From Streptomyces sp. NBC_00287 (GTDB lineage Bacteria > Actinomycetota > Actinomycetes > Streptomycetales > Streptomycetaceae): a stretch of DNA of 64,000 nucleotides. The position numbers and the translations under genes are program-made. The notes under the pieces are model-generated. The model saw only the letters and a list, made by a program, of their open reading frames with translations. It was not told the DNA's origin and searched no databases. Position 1 is the first letter of the stretch, and each line of letters starts with the position of its first letter. Shown here one piece after another: positions 25,605 through 34,732 of the stretch. The stretch spans positions 5,518,001 to 5,582,000 of the forward strand of contig NZ_CP108053.1 of NCBI RefSeq assembly GCF_036173105.1. The letters run 5' to 3'.

Positions 25605-26326
25605 CCGACCTGCTCCTGGTGATCGCCGCCGCACTCTGGGGTGCGGCGGCGGGCGCGTTCCTGCCCCGCGCCGTCTACCGCTTCTCCGCCCCGTCCGGCG
25701 AGCCCTGGCGCGACAGCTGCCCGCAGGGGCATTTGGTACGCGGCTGGCTGGGGCGCGCGCGGTGCGCGACCTGCAGGAAGCCGTACGGCTCCGGCGTCGC
25801 CCCTCTCTCCCTCGCCACCGCCCTCGTCTGCGCCGCCCTCGCCGCGGCCACCGGCACCCGCCCCGAACTGGGCGTATGGCTCCTGCTCGGCCCCCTCGGC
25901 GTGCTGCTCGCGGTCGTCGACTTCCGGGTGCAGCGGCTGCCGGACGCCCTGACCCTGCCGCTCGCGGCCGCCGCGCTCGCGCTGCTCGGTGTGGTCGCCC
26001 TGGTCCCCGAGCACACGGGGGAGTGGCCGACCGCCCTGTACGGCGCCCTCGCCCTCGGCGGCGGTTATCTCGTCCTCTTCCTGATCAACCCCTCCGGCAT
26101 GGGCTTCGGCGACGTCAAGCTGGCCCTCGGCATGGGCGCCGTCCTCGGCTGGTACGGCTGGTCCACCGTCATGCTCGGCACCTTCGCCGGCTTCCTGCTC
26201 GGGGCGCTGTACGGCGGCGCCCTGGTCGTCGTACGGCAGGCGGGGCGCAAGACGGCGATCCCGTTCGGGCCGTTCCTGATCGCAGGGGCCTTCCTCGGGC
26301 TGCTGATCGGGGCGTACGCGGCCTGA
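25601..26326 (+). CDS. A24 prepilin peptidase, TadV/PilD-like
   Basis: A 241-aa polytopic membrane aspartate protease that cleaves prepilins after glycine. Evidence: an N-terminal cytoplasmic Cys pair region (CPQGH and CATCRKPYG), the first catalytic Asp in VDFRVQRLPD, the second in GMGFGDVKLALGMG, and about seven hydrophobic segments. The ATG at 25601 overlaps the LysM gene stop. Its natural substrates are the pilin-like genes at 977-2102, which are separated from it by 23 kb of RHS island. It lacks the methyltransferase-active zinc-finger layout of PilD proteins, as expected for the shorter type. Confidence 0.9.
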   Translation: MTDLLLVIAAALWGAAAGAFLPRAVYRFSAPSGEPWRDSCPQGHLVRGWLGRARCATCRKPYGSGVAPLSLATALVCAALAAATGTRPELGVWLLLGPLGVLLAVVDFRVQRLPDALTLPLAAAALALLGVVALVPEHTGEWPTALYGALALGGGYLVLFLINPSGMGFGDVKLALGMGAVLGWYGWSTVMLGTFAGFLLGALYGGALVVVRQAGRKTAIPFGPFLIAGAFLGLLIGAYAA

Positions 26327-26399
26327 CGTCGGGCCCTCGCAAGGGCTGGCGTACGCTGGATCAGTCCGTCCACAACCCTTGACGAAAGGGACACCGCCG

Positions 26400-27599
26400 G
26401 TGACCGAGAAGGCCGACCTTCAGTCCGTCCTCGACCGTGCCGCCGCGGGCGGACGCATCACGCCCGACGAGGCGCTCGACCTGTACCGCGACGCCCCGCT
26501 GCACGCGCTGGGCGCCGCCGCCGACGCCGTAAGGCGCCGCAGGTACGCGGGTACCGAGCACATCGCGACGTACATCATCGAGCGGAACATCAACTACACG
26601 AACGTCTGCGTGACGGCGTGCAAGTTCTGTGCGTTCTACGCCCCGCCGAAGGCCACGGACAAGGGCTGGACGCGCGATCTCGACGACATCCTGCGCCGCT
26701 GCGCGGAGACGGTCGAGCTGGGCGGAACGCAGATCATGTTCCAGGGCGGGCACCACCCGGACTACGGCGTGGAGTACTACGAGAAGCACTTCGCGGCCAT
26801 CAAGAAGGAGTACCCGCAGCTCGTCATCCACTCGCTGGGCGCTTCCGAGGTCGAGCACATGGCGCGGATCTCCAAGGTGTCGGTCGAGGAGGCGATCCAG
26901 CGCATCCACGCCGCAGGGCTCGACTCCTTCGCGGGCGCCGGCGCGGAGCTGCTCCCCGAGCGCCCCCGCAAGGCCATCGCGCCGCTGAAGGAGTCCGGCG
27001 AGCGCTGGCTGGAGATCATGGAGACCGCCCACAAGATGGGCGTCGAATCCACCTCCACCATGCTGATGGGCACCGGCGAGACCAACGCCGAGCGCATCGA
27101 GCACCTGCGGATGATCCGCGACGTACAGGACCGCACGGGCGGCTTCCGCGCCTTCATCCCGTACACCTACCAGCCCGAGAACAACCACCTGAAGGGCCGC
27201 ACGCAGGCCACGCTCTTCGAGTACCTGCGGATGATCGCCATCGCCCGGCTCTTCATGGACAACATCGCCCACATCCAGGGCTCCTGGCTGACCACCGGCA
27301 AGGAGATCGGCCAACTCTCCCTGCACTACGGCGCGGACGACCTCGGCTCGATCATGCTGGAGGAGAACGTCGTCTCCAGCGCGGGCGCCAAGCACCGCTC
27401 CAACCGTCTCGAGATCATCGACCTGATCCGCAAGTCGGGGCGTGTTCCGGCCCAGCGGACGACGACGTACGAGCACATCGTGGTCCACGACGACCCGGCG
27501 AACGACCCCGTCGACGAGCGAGTCATGTCCCACATCTCCTCGACCGCGATCGAGGGCGGCACGGCGCACCCCGAGCTGAAGCTGCTCGCGTCCAACTAG
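26400..27599 (+). CDS. mqnC: Cyclic dehypoxanthinyl futalosine synthase MqnC
   Basis: A 399-aa radical SAM enzyme of the futalosine menaquinone pathway, which cyclises dehypoxanthine futalosine. The CxxxCxxC cluster motif is CVTACKFC near residue 70, with IERNINYTNVC before it, FQGGHHPD after it, and the family's long C-terminal QPENNHL and LGSIMLEENVVSSAG segments. GTG 26400 was chosen because it has AAAGGGA about eight bases upstream; an in-frame ATG at 26379 precedes it. Presence of this gene means menaquinone is made by the futalosine route rather than classical MenF/D/H. It is followed directly by the gene at 27600. Confidence 0.95.
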   Translation: MTEKADLQSVLDRAAAGGRITPDEALDLYRDAPLHALGAAADAVRRRRYAGTEHIATYIIERNINYTNVCVTACKFCAFYAPPKATDKGWTRDLDDILRRCAETVELGGTQIMFQGGHHPDYGVEYYEKHFAAIKKEYPQLVIHSLGASEVEHMARISKVSVEEAIQRIHAAGLDSFAGAGAELLPERPRKAIAPLKESGERWLEIMETAHKMGVESTSTMLMGTGETNAERIEHLRMIRDVQDRTGGFRAFIPYTYQPENNHLKGRTQATLFEYLRMIAIARLFMDNIAHIQGSWLTTGKEIGQLSLHYGADDLGSIMLEENVVSSAGAKHRSNRLEIIDLIRKSGRVPAQRTTTYEHIVVHDDPANDPVDERVMSHISSTAIEGGTAHPELKLLASN

Positions 27600-28046
27600 A
27601 TGCTCACGATCCACGCGGCGGACGAGCTCCGGTACACCTGGGACTCCGAGCCGATCAAGGGCGGCGCGGTGGCCGTCGAGGGCACGCGCGTCGCCGCGGT
27701 CGGTGTGCTGGCCGAGCTGGAGGAACGGTTCCCGGGCGCGCGGGTACGGCGGTGGCCGGGGGTGCTGGGGCCGGGGCTGGAGCACGAGGGCGCGCTCCCG
27801 GAGGCCCCGAGCCCGCGCGAGCGCATTCACGCGGTGCTGAAGCTGGGGGCGGTGGCGGTCCTTTCGGCGTACGTCGATACACCCGAACTCCGCGAGGCCG
27901 CCCAGCGCAACGACGTGGCCGTCCTCCCGCACAGCCGGCCGACGGCGATCAGGGAGTCGGGCAGGGCGGACTTGGCGGTGTTCGCGGAGAACGGCGAGTG
28001 CATGGCGACGGTGTGCGCGGGCCGCCTGGTGCACAGACGGCGCTAG
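27600..28046 (+). CDS. Imidazolonepropionase-like small protein
   Basis: A 148-aa protein starting at the base after the mqnC stop (TAGATG), so it is co-transcribed. It resembles only the N-terminal and composite portions of the amidohydrolase fold (WDSEPIKGGAVAVEGTRVAAVG, a PHSRPTAIRESGRADLAVF segment near the end), and lacks the metal-binding HxH of true imidazolonepropionase, so it is probably not an active hydrolase. Such proteins are often found beside mqnC in actinobacteria. Role unknown. Confidence 0.7.
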   Translation: MLTIHAADELRYTWDSEPIKGGAVAVEGTRVAAVGVLAELEERFPGARVRRWPGVLGPGLEHEGALPEAPSPRERIHAVLKLGAVAVLSAYVDTPELREAAQRNDVAVLPHSRPTAIRESGRADLAVFAENGECMATVCAGRLVHRRR

Positions 28047-28055
28047 AACGCCGAC

Positions 28056-29024
28056 TCAGCCCGAGAACGCCTCCCCGAACGCTCCCGCACTCTGTTCCAC
28101 GCCACTGCAAGTGGTCAGCGAGTCGTCATCATCCGCACATTCCTGATCCCGAAACGTCGACCACATCGACACCCACCCGATCTCCTTCTCCTCCGCGAAC
28201 GCCCGCACCTGCGCCGCATCCTGAAGCGTGAAGGTCTCCCCGTCGACGTCGTTCGCCCCGATCATCGAGGTCAGCGCCATCCCCCGCCAGGCCGCCGCCG
28301 AGGACGTCCCGAACACCTCCCGAAGCTGCGTATGCGCCGCCTTCGCCGAGGTGAGGGCGTAGTCGCCCATGTCACCGTCGTACGACTCCCCGTAGTTCAT
28401 CGTCATGAGGTTGACCGTGGAGACCTGGACGCCGTGATTGTTGGCGGAGTCCAGCAGCGCGATGCTGTCGTCGTCGAGACCGGACGGCATCACCGGAAGG
28501 GTGAACGTGACCGCCAAGTCACTCCACTCCTCCTGGAGTTGGGCTATCGCCTCCGAGCGCAGGTCCACCGAGTCGGAGTCGGACAGCTCGTCACCCTCGA
28601 TGTCGAAGTCGGCCTGGGTGGCGCCGGCCACGTCCAGTGCCTCCCCATAGGCCTGCGCGAGCGCGTCCGCACTGTCACACTGCGCCGCCAGCTCATCCCC
28701 GGACGCCCCGCCGAAGGAGACGCGAATCGTGGCGCCGGACGCCTGAAGCTCGGCGATCCGGGACGCGACCTTTGAGTCGTCGAGACCGTACACACCGCTC
28801 CAACTCGGTGTGCAGTCGCTGCCGTCCGCGATCACGAAGGCCAGGTTGTACGTCGTGGGGGAGCCGGCCGTGTCGTTGTCGGAGGCGGTGAGGGCGCTGA
28901 CGTAGGGGGCGTAGGAGGTAAGGCTTTCGGTGCGCTTGGCGTTTCCGGAATCTGCCGTACATCCACTCGTTGCCAGGGCAAACAGAATGACGAGCCCGGC
29001 CGTCGCCTTCGAAAAACTCCGCAT
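28056..29024 (-). CDS. Secreted GH18-like (chitinase-type) lipoprotein
   Basis: A 322-aa protein with a signal peptide whose cleavage region ATSGC is a lipobox-like site (Thr at -3 is not ideal). The domain that follows is a GH18-like barrel: VSFGGASG near residue 100, then FDIEGDEL near residue 140 with the catalytic Glu of the DxxDxDxE motif (here the last part DFDIE), MTMNYGES later, and a C-terminal WVSMWS strand. Chitinase-like enzymes break beta-1,4-GlcNAc polymers. The first Asp of the canonical motif is not obvious, so activity may be on another polymer. Gene runs convergent with the mqnC operon, with 9 bases between stops. Confidence 0.8.
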   Translation of the reverse strand: MRSFSKATAGLVILFALATSGCTADSGNAKRTESLTSYAPYVSALTASDNDTAGSPTTYNLAFVIADGSDCTPSWSGVYGLDDSKVASRIAELQASGATIRVSFGGASGDELAAQCDSADALAQAYGEALDVAGATQADFDIEGDELSDSDSVDLRSEAIAQLQEEWSDLAVTFTLPVMPSGLDDDSIALLDSANNHGVQVSTVNLMTMNYGESYDGDMGDYALTSAKAAHTQLREVFGTSSAAAWRGMALTSMIGANDVDGETFTLQDAAQVRAFAEEKEIGWVSMWSTFRDQECADDDDSLTTCSGVEQSAGAFGEAFSG

Positions 29025-29176
29025 TGCGTGAATGTCTCACACCGAACCGGGTCCACCCCGGGAAGTCGCCGAAAGGGCCGAATCTCTCAGCAAAAGGACA
29101 GGTTAAGGCGTTTCTCATGGGCGCCTCACATGACTCCGGCGCCTTCGGCACATAAAGCCACCCTAATGTCCAGGGA

Positions 29177-29587
29177 ATGCATTCCGACCCCGCCATCGAA
29201 AGCAGCGCCGCGACGCGCGGTCGCCGCCGCAAACGCGGCAACGGGTCCGCCGAAGGGCCCGTTTTCGTTGACAACTCCGGGCGCCGCTCGAAGGCGCTGC
29301 GCCGTATCGGCATCGCCGTCGGCGTCGGCTGCGTCGGGTACGCGGTCGTCCTGGGGATGGCCTTCATGGGCATCGGCATCTCGGCCGACCCGGCCACGCT
29401 GCTGCCGTTCGGCAACAGCGCCCAGGGCGGCGGCCCGGGCGGCGCACCCGGCGAGCAGCCGCAGGGCGGCGTCGGCGGCCAGGTCCCGCCCAGCGGCGCG
29501 CCCTCCGCCCCGCCTTCCGGCACACCCGCCCCCACCGCGTCCGCCCCCACCGCTTCCGCGTCCGCCGTGGCGGACACCGCCAACTGA
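29177..29587 (+). CDS. Single-pass membrane protein, Pro/Ala-rich tail
   Basis: A 136-aa protein with a basic N terminus (RRRKRG), one membrane helix near residues 48-68 (IGIAVGVGCVGYAVVLGM) and a long Gly/Pro/Ala/Ser low-complexity tail outside the cell. It precedes the deacetylase/glycosyltransferase by 21 bases and is probably in the same transcript. Its size and form fit a cell-wall-spanning accessory protein of a surface polysaccharide system. No catalytic domain is visible. Confidence 0.75.
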   Translation: MHSDPAIESSAATRGRRRKRGNGSAEGPVFVDNSGRRSKALRRIGIAVGVGCVGYAVVLGMAFMGIGISADPATLLPFGNSAQGGGPGGAPGEQPQGGVGGQVPPSGAPSAPPSGTPAPTASAPTASASAVADTAN

Positions 29588-29608
29588 ACCTGGACCGCAG
29601 CCACTTCC

Positions 29609-31825
29609 ATGACTACGACGACGCCCCCACGCGGCCGTCGCCGCGCCCCCACCCGGATGGAACGGGTGGCGGGCAAGGCCGCGGCGCTGCAGAAACCGCG
29701 AGTCATCCTCGCCCTGCTGCTCCTGCTCGCACTGACCAGCATCATGCTGCTGGACGGCTATCTGCGCGCCGAGGTCGGCGGCGACCAGCGGGTGCGCAGC
29801 GGGGCCAGCTCCAGCGACGTACCCGACAAGGTCCTCGACGGCGGCCCGATCCTCACCTTCCGGGGCGGCCAGGCCACCACGGTCTCGGTGCCGGACAAGA
29901 CCATCGCCCTCACCTTCGACGACGGCCCCAACCCGACCTGGACGCCCCAAGTCCTCGCGATCCTCGAGGAGTACGACATCCCGGCCACCTTCTTCGTGGT
30001 CGGCTCGATGGTCTCCCGCTACCCCGGGATCGTGAAGGACCTGGTCGCACAGGGCAACGAGGTCGGCATCCACACCTTCACCCACGTCGACCTGTCGTAC
30101 CAGAGCGACGCCCGTGTCACCCGCGAGATGACGCAGACCCAGCTCGCGCTGGCGGGCGCGGCCGGCATCACGACCACGCTGTTCAGGGCGCCGTACTCCT
30201 CGGAGACGGACGCCATCGACAACTACAGCTGGCCCGTCTACCAGGAGCTCGGTGAGGACGGCTACACCAGCGTCTTCATCGACACCGACAGCGACGACTG
30301 GAAGCGGCCGGGCGTCTCGAAGATCGTCAAGTGGGCGACGCCGGCGAAGAACAAGGGCGCGTCGGTGCTCTTCCACGACGCCGGTGGTGAGCGTTCGCAG
30401 ACGATCAAGGCGCTGCCGAAGTACATCGAGAAGATGAAGGCGAAGGGGTACACCTTCACGACGATCAGCGGGGTCATGCAGGAGCAGGGGCCCGCGGCGG
30501 GGCCCGGCGGCTCGGGCCTCCAGGGCGCTCACCGCGAGGCCACCGGCGCGACCCTCTACGAGGGCAAGGCCCTCATCGCGGCCGTCGCCGTCGCCGAGTG
30601 GACCGTACCGGCGCTGTCGGTCGGCCTGCTGGTCGTGGGCGTGGCCGTGCTGGGCCGGTTCGGGATGATGCTGATCCTCGCCCGCCGCCACTACCGGCTG
30701 CGCAACAGACGCCGGTTCAGCTGGGGTCCGCCGGTCACCGGACCGGTCACGGTCGTCGTCCCGGCGTACAACGAGAAGGAGTGCATCGCCAACACCCTTC
30801 AGTCACTGGCGAAGAGCACCCATCCGATCGAGATCATCGTCGTCGACGACGGCTCGACCGACGGCACGTCCGAGATCGCGCGGGCCGCTGCCGACTCGCT
30901 GGGTATGCGGAACGTCCGCGTCATCCGCCAGGAGAACGCCGGCAAACCCGCGGCGCTGAACAACGGCGTGCGCAGCGCCAGTCACGACATCGTCGTGATG
31001 ATGGACGGCGACACCGTCTTCGAGCCGGACACCGTACGGCAGCTGGTGCAGCCCTTCGCCGATCCGCAGGTGGGCGCGGTCGCGGGCAACGCCAAGGTCG
31101 GCAACCGCAACACCGTCATCGGCGCCTGGCAGCACATCGAGTACGTGATGGGCTTCAACCTCGACCGGCGCATGTACGACCTGCTGCGCTGCATGCCCAC
31201 GATCCCGGGCGCGATCGGCGCGTTCCGCCGGGACGCGGTGCTCGAGGTCGGCGGGATGAGCGAGGACACCCTTGCCGAGGACACCGACATCACCATCGCC
31301 ATGCACCGCGCGGGCTGGCGGGTCGTCTACCAGGAGCACGCGCGCGCGTGGACCGAGGCCCCGGGGTCTTTGAAACAGCTCTGGTCTCAGCGCTACCGCT
31401 GGTCCTACGGCACCATGCAGGCCCTGTGGAAGCACCGGAAGTCCCTGACGGACAAGGGGCCGTCGGGTCGCTTCGGGCGGGTCGGGATGCCGCTCGTGGT
31501 CATCTTCCAGATCGTCACGCCGGTCTTCGCGCCGCTCATCGACGTCTTCACCGTCTACTCGATGATCTTCGTCGACTTCAGGGCGGCCCTGCTGGCCTGG
31601 CTCGCGGTGCTGGCCGTCCAGCTCGTCTGCGCGGCGTACGCCTTCCGCCTCGACCGCGAGAAGTACCGCTACCTGCTGATGATGCCGCTCCAGCAACTGG
31701 CCTACCGGCAGATGATGTACCTCGTCCTCATCCACTCCTGCATCACGGCCCTGACCGGCGGCCGCCTGCGCTGGCAGAAGCTCAAGCGGACCGGCGAGGT
31801 CGGGACACCGGCGGGGGTGGGCTGA
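29609..31825 (+). CDS. Bifunctional polysaccharide deacetylase/glycosyltransferase
   Basis: A 738-aa membrane fusion protein. Residues 24-45 form an N-terminal anchor. An extracellular NodB polysaccharide deacetylase domain covers about 90-290, with LTFDDGPNPTW and HTFTHVD metal and catalytic residues. A second helix pair near 315-345 leads into a GT2 family glycosyltransferase: VVVPAYNEKE, VVDDGSTDGTS, MDGDTVF, EDTDIT and QRYRW (around residue 594). C-terminal helices follow. It makes and de-N-acetylates a beta-linked surface glycan, similar to poly-GlcNAc synthases. No strong ribosome site is visible. The next gene, an acyltransferase, follows its stop directly. Confidence 0.9.
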   Translation: MTTTTPPRGRRRAPTRMERVAGKAAALQKPRVILALLLLLALTSIMLLDGYLRAEVGGDQRVRSGASSSDVPDKVLDGGPILTFRGGQATTVSVPDKTIALTFDDGPNPTWTPQVLAILEEYDIPATFFVVGSMVSRYPGIVKDLVAQGNEVGIHTFTHVDLSYQSDARVTREMTQTQLALAGAAGITTTLFRAPYSSETDAIDNYSWPVYQELGEDGYTSVFIDTDSDDWKRPGVSKIVKWATPAKNKGASVLFHDAGGERSQTIKALPKYIEKMKAKGYTFTTISGVMQEQGPAAGPGGSGLQGAHREATGATLYEGKALIAAVAVAEWTVPALSVGLLVVGVAVLGRFGMMLILARRHYRLRNRRRFSWGPPVTGPVTVVVPAYNEKECIANTLQSLAKSTHPIEIIVVDDGSTDGTSEIARAAADSLGMRNVRVIRQENAGKPAALNNGVRSASHDIVVMMDGDTVFEPDTVRQLVQPFADPQVGAVAGNAKVGNRNTVIGAWQHIEYVMGFNLDRRMYDLLRCMPTIPGAIGAFRRDAVLEVGGMSEDTLAEDTDITIAMHRAGWRVVYQEHARAWTEAPGSLKQLWSQRYRWSYGTMQALWKHRKSLTDKGPSGRFGRVGMPLVVIFQIVTPVFAPLIDVFTVYSMIFVDFRAALLAWLAVLAVQLVCAAYAFRLDREKYRYLLMMPLQQLAYRQMMYLVLIHSCITALTGGRLRWQKLKRTGEVGTPAGVG

Positions 31826-32905
31826 GTGGGCTCGCACCGGCGCGGAGGGACTGTCACCGCCGTAGCGACCCTGCCCGTTCGGGACCGCTACTTCGACACC
31901 CTCCGCGCGGTCGCCCTGATCAGGGTCGTGACCTACCACACCTTCGGCTGGGCCTGGGCCGGCCTGGTCTTCCCCTCCATGGGCATCATGTTCGGCCTGG
32001 CCGGCACCTTGATGGCCAAGTCCCTGGAGCGGCCCGCGCTGAACGTGCTTCGCGGCAGGCTGCGCCGTCTGCTGCCGCCCTTCTGGTTCTGGGGCTTCTT
32101 CGTGGTCGTCGCGATGCTGATCCACGGCTGGATGCCGGACTGGCAGATCGTCTACTGGGTCGTCCCGCTCGGCGACCCGCCCGGCAACGAGTGGGGCGTC
32201 CAGGCATACGAGATCCTCTGGTACCTGCGGACGTACCTCTGGTTCGTCCTCCTGTCCCCCCTCCTCCTGAAAGTGTTCCGGCTCGCGCCGATCCCCGTCC
32301 TGCTGGGCTCCCTCGCCCCGATCGTGGTCCTGCAGTTCGCCTGGGCCGGGCCGGACAACCGGCTCGGCAGCGCCCTGTGGGACCTGTCGACGTACCTCTT
32401 CTGCTGGCTCCTCGGCTTCGCGCACCGCGACGGCGTGCTCCAGCGGATGAAACCGGCGGCGGTGGTGTTCCTGTCGCTCGTCGCACTCGGTTACGGCGGC
32501 TGGTACGCCCTCACGCACCAAGGCGAGTACGGCACCTACGACCTCGACGAGATCCCGCTGGCGCAGGCCTTCTGGTCGGCCGGGTTCGTGATGCTGCTGA
32601 TGTGGGCCAAGGCGCGCTTCCGGATCGACTTCGCGGGGCTGACGCGGTTGAGGCGGCTCGACCGGCTGGTGACGGTCTTCAACGCGCGTGCCGTGACGAT
32701 CTACCTCTGGCACGAGATCGCGCTGATCCTCGCCGTCCCGCTGATCGACCAGTTCTGGAAGGTGCCCGCCTTCGAGGCGTATCTGCCGCTGGAGAGCCAG
32801 TGGTTCATGTTCGGAGTCGGTTGGGTGCTGATTGCCGGGTTCGTCCTGGTGTGCGGGTGGGTGGAGGATGTGGCGGCAAAGAAGAAGCCGCGGCTCCTCC
32901 CCTGA
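31826..32905 (+). CDS. Acyltransferase-3 family membrane protein
   Basis: A 359-aa polytopic protein of the acyltransferase 3 family. It opens DRYFDTLRAVALIRVVTYHTFGWAW, with the catalytic-type His followed by about ten hydrophobic segments. Such proteins add acetyl or other acyl groups to extracellular polysaccharides. It begins one base after the glycosyltransferase stop, so it is probably the modifying enzyme of the same glycan. The GTG start is immediately downstream; no strong RBS is visible, consistent with translational coupling. Confidence 0.87.
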   Translation: MGSHRRGGTVTAVATLPVRDRYFDTLRAVALIRVVTYHTFGWAWAGLVFPSMGIMFGLAGTLMAKSLERPALNVLRGRLRRLLPPFWFWGFFVVVAMLIHGWMPDWQIVYWVVPLGDPPGNEWGVQAYEILWYLRTYLWFVLLSPLLLKVFRLAPIPVLLGSLAPIVVLQFAWAGPDNRLGSALWDLSTYLFCWLLGFAHRDGVLQRMKPAAVVFLSLVALGYGGWYALTHQGEYGTYDLDEIPLAQAFWSAGFVMLLMWAKARFRIDFAGLTRLRRLDRLVTVFNARAVTIYLWHEIALILAVPLIDQFWKVPAFEAYLPLESQWFMFGVGWVLIAGFVLVCGWVEDVAAKKKPRLLP

Positions 32906-32941
32906 GCGGGGTGCTGGGGGTCGTACTGCAAGAATGGCCGG

Positions 32942-33637
32942 GTGACCCGCGCTTCCCTGAACAAGCAGCCGCACGAAGTCGCCTCGATGTTCGACGACGT
33001 CGCGGAACGGTACGACCTCACGAACGACGTGCTCTCGCTCGGCCAGGACCGGGTGTGGCGCAAGGAGGTCGCCAAGGCGGTCGACGCCCGCCCCGCGCAG
33101 AAGATCCTGGACCTGGCCGCCGGTACGGCGACCTCCTCCCTGCCCTTCGCCCGCACCGGCGCCTACGTCGTCCCCTGCGACTTCTCCCTCGGCATGCTCC
33201 AGGTCGGGAAGAAGAAGCACCCCTGGCTGCCGCTGACCGCCGGTGACGCGACGAGGCTGCCCTTCAAGGACGACACCTTCGACGCCGTCACGATCTCCTT
33301 CGGCCTGCGCAATGTGCAGGACTTCGACGCCGGTCTGCGCGAGATGTACCGGGTGACCAAGCCCGGCGGCCGGGTCGTCATCTGCGAGTTCTCGCACCCG
33401 ACCTGGGCGCCCTTCCGGACCGTGTACACCGAGTACCTGATGCGCGCCCTGCCGCCGGTCGCCCGCGCGGTGTCCTCCAACCCCGACGCGTACGTCTACC
33501 TCGCCGAGTCCATCCGTGCCTGGCCCGACCAGCCCGCGCTGGCCGAGCGGCTCCAGAAGGCCGGCTGGTCGAAGGTGGCGTGGCGGAATCTGACCGGCGG
33601 GGTCGTGGCTCTGCACCGGGGGTTCAAGGAGAGCTGA
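32942..33637 (+). CDS. menG: Demethylmenaquinone methyltransferase MenG
   Basis: A 231-aa SAM-dependent C-methyltransferase, the last menaquinone step, that methylates demethylmenaquinone. UbiE/MenG signatures are present: VAERYDLTNDVLSLGQD near residue 20, the SAM-binding LDLAAGTATSS, and ISFGLRNVQDF, together with the C-terminal TGGVVALHRGFK. The GTG at 32942 has no strong ribosome site. It lies 2 kb before the menJ-like reductase and 7 kb before nuo, so the quinone maker and its consumer are neighbours. Confidence in family is high; assignment to MenG rather than UbiE follows from menaquinone use in actinobacteria. Confidence 0.93.
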   Translation: MTRASLNKQPHEVASMFDDVAERYDLTNDVLSLGQDRVWRKEVAKAVDARPAQKILDLAAGTATSSLPFARTGAYVVPCDFSLGMLQVGKKKHPWLPLTAGDATRLPFKDDTFDAVTISFGLRNVQDFDAGLREMYRVTKPGGRVVICEFSHPTWAPFRTVYTEYLMRALPPVARAVSSNPDAYVYLAESIRAWPDQPALAERLQKAGWSKVAWRNLTGGVVALHRGFKES

Positions 33638-33649
33638 GGCGGGGTTTCG

Positions 33650-34006
33650 TCAAGGGGAGCCGAAGCTCGCGCATGCCGCGTAGGAGTGGCCTCCCGGCTC
33701 GTCGAGTTCCCGTTGCATCCCGCCGCGCGGTTGGCGCGGTGGCCGCGGTTCCCGAACGCCGGCGCCTCCGCCGCCCTCTCCCTCCCCGAAGTCGAACCAC
33801 ACGGTGACGACGGCCCCGCGCGGGACCTCGACGCCGGGCGGGGGGTACTGCCGTACGACATAGTCGACGACGGCGAGATGGAAGTCGGGCCGGTCGGGAG
33901 AGGCCAGCAGCACGCCGCGTGCCTCGGCCGACGTACGCGCGTCCACGGCCATCAGCCCCACGAGGCGCGGTACTCGCACTTCGGGTGTCTTGGGCGGTTT
34001 GTACAC
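33650..34006 (-). CDS. Single PASTA-domain small protein
   Basis: A protein of about 118 aa containing one PASTA repeat: VPRLVGLMAVDAR with the usual start, a middle VVRQYPPPGVEVPRGAVVTVW typical of the end of the repeat, and a low-complexity Gly/Arg tail. The start GTG 34006 was chosen because GGGGGTGA lies five bases upstream; the open frame extends to another GTG at 34015. There is no signal peptide, so it is unlike the extracellular PASTA domains of Ser/Thr kinases. Function unknown. It is convergent with menG. Confidence 0.72.
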   Translation of the reverse strand: MYKPPKTPEVRVPRLVGLMAVDARTSAEARGVLLASPDRPDFHLAVVDYVVRQYPPPGVEVPRGAVVTVWFDFGEGEGGGGAGVREPRPPRQPRGGMQRELDEPGGHSYAACASFGSP

Positions 34007-34112
34007 AGACGTCACCCCCAGCGGTACCGGCAGGGTAACCCCCGCCGGGTACCGCTCGGAAGCGGTAAGTGTCTTTCTGTGACAGTCGGTTACCGTGGGT
34101 AGCTGAAGTGCT

Positions 34113-34634
34113 TCACGCGGCTCCGCTTGTGAGGTCCAGCCGGTAGCAGTGCCCCTGCCGTTCGCTGGTCGGCGTCATGAAAACCTCGGCCAGTTGCATG
34201 CCCAGGCGCCGGGTCACCGCGATCGACCGTTCGTTACGGGCGTCGACCATGGCCACCACGCTCGGCACGCCCGCCGACCGCACCCGCTCCAGCGTCAGCC
34301 GCGCGGCCGTGGTGACATACCCCTTGCCCCAGTGCGCCCGCGCAAGCCGCCAGCCGATCTCGATCTCGCCCGTGGGACCCCAGTCCCGCTCCCAGGGCTG
34401 GGCGCCCGTGAAGCCGATGACCTGGTCGGAATCGTCCAGCACGGTCCACAGACAGAACCCGCGCTCGGCGTCGTGCCGGCGCTGCCGGGCGGTGAGCTCC
34501 TCGTACACGGACAGACCCGCGGACTTGCCGCCGTGGAACTCCATGACATCCGGGTCGTCGAAGATCCGGTGCCAGGCGACCGCGTCCTCGTCGGTGGGAA
34601 CACGCAGCCGTACTACGGGGAGAGCTCGGTTCAC
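34113..34634 (-). CDS. GNAT family N-acetyltransferase
   Basis: A 173-aa acetyltransferase of the RimJ/RimL type: it opens VVRLRVPTDEDAVAWHRIF, contains WTVLDDSDQVIGFTG, and then the acetyl-CoA-binding motif A, ARAHWGKGYVTTAAR, followed by VDARNERSIAVTRRLGM. The GTG start has no neighbours in its operon; it is divergent from the menJ-like reductase, with a 98-base intergenic region. Substrate is unknown, possibly a ribosomal or small-molecule amine. Confidence 0.87.
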   Translation of the reverse strand: MNRALPVVRLRVPTDEDAVAWHRIFDDPDVMEFHGGKSAGLSVYEELTARQRRHDAERGFCLWTVLDDSDQVIGFTGAQPWERDWGPTGEIEIGWRLARAHWGKGYVTTAARLTLERVRSAGVPSVVAMVDARNERSIAVTRRLGMQLAEVFMTPTSERQGHCYRLDLTSGAA

Positions 34635-34732
34635 GGGGGCAACCCTTCAGCCGGGTGATCACTGCTGCTGAATAGACTGCCCCTGTCCTGTGCCGGTCGG
34701 CACGCAGATTTCGAACTTGGGGAGATCCCGCC

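Noticed and set aside
22659..25634. Long open frame on the minus strand opposite the LysM-BTAD gene
   Set aside because: It mirrors a real plus-strand gene with clear domains; GC-rich codons leave few stops on the complement. Its translation is low-complexity with no domain.
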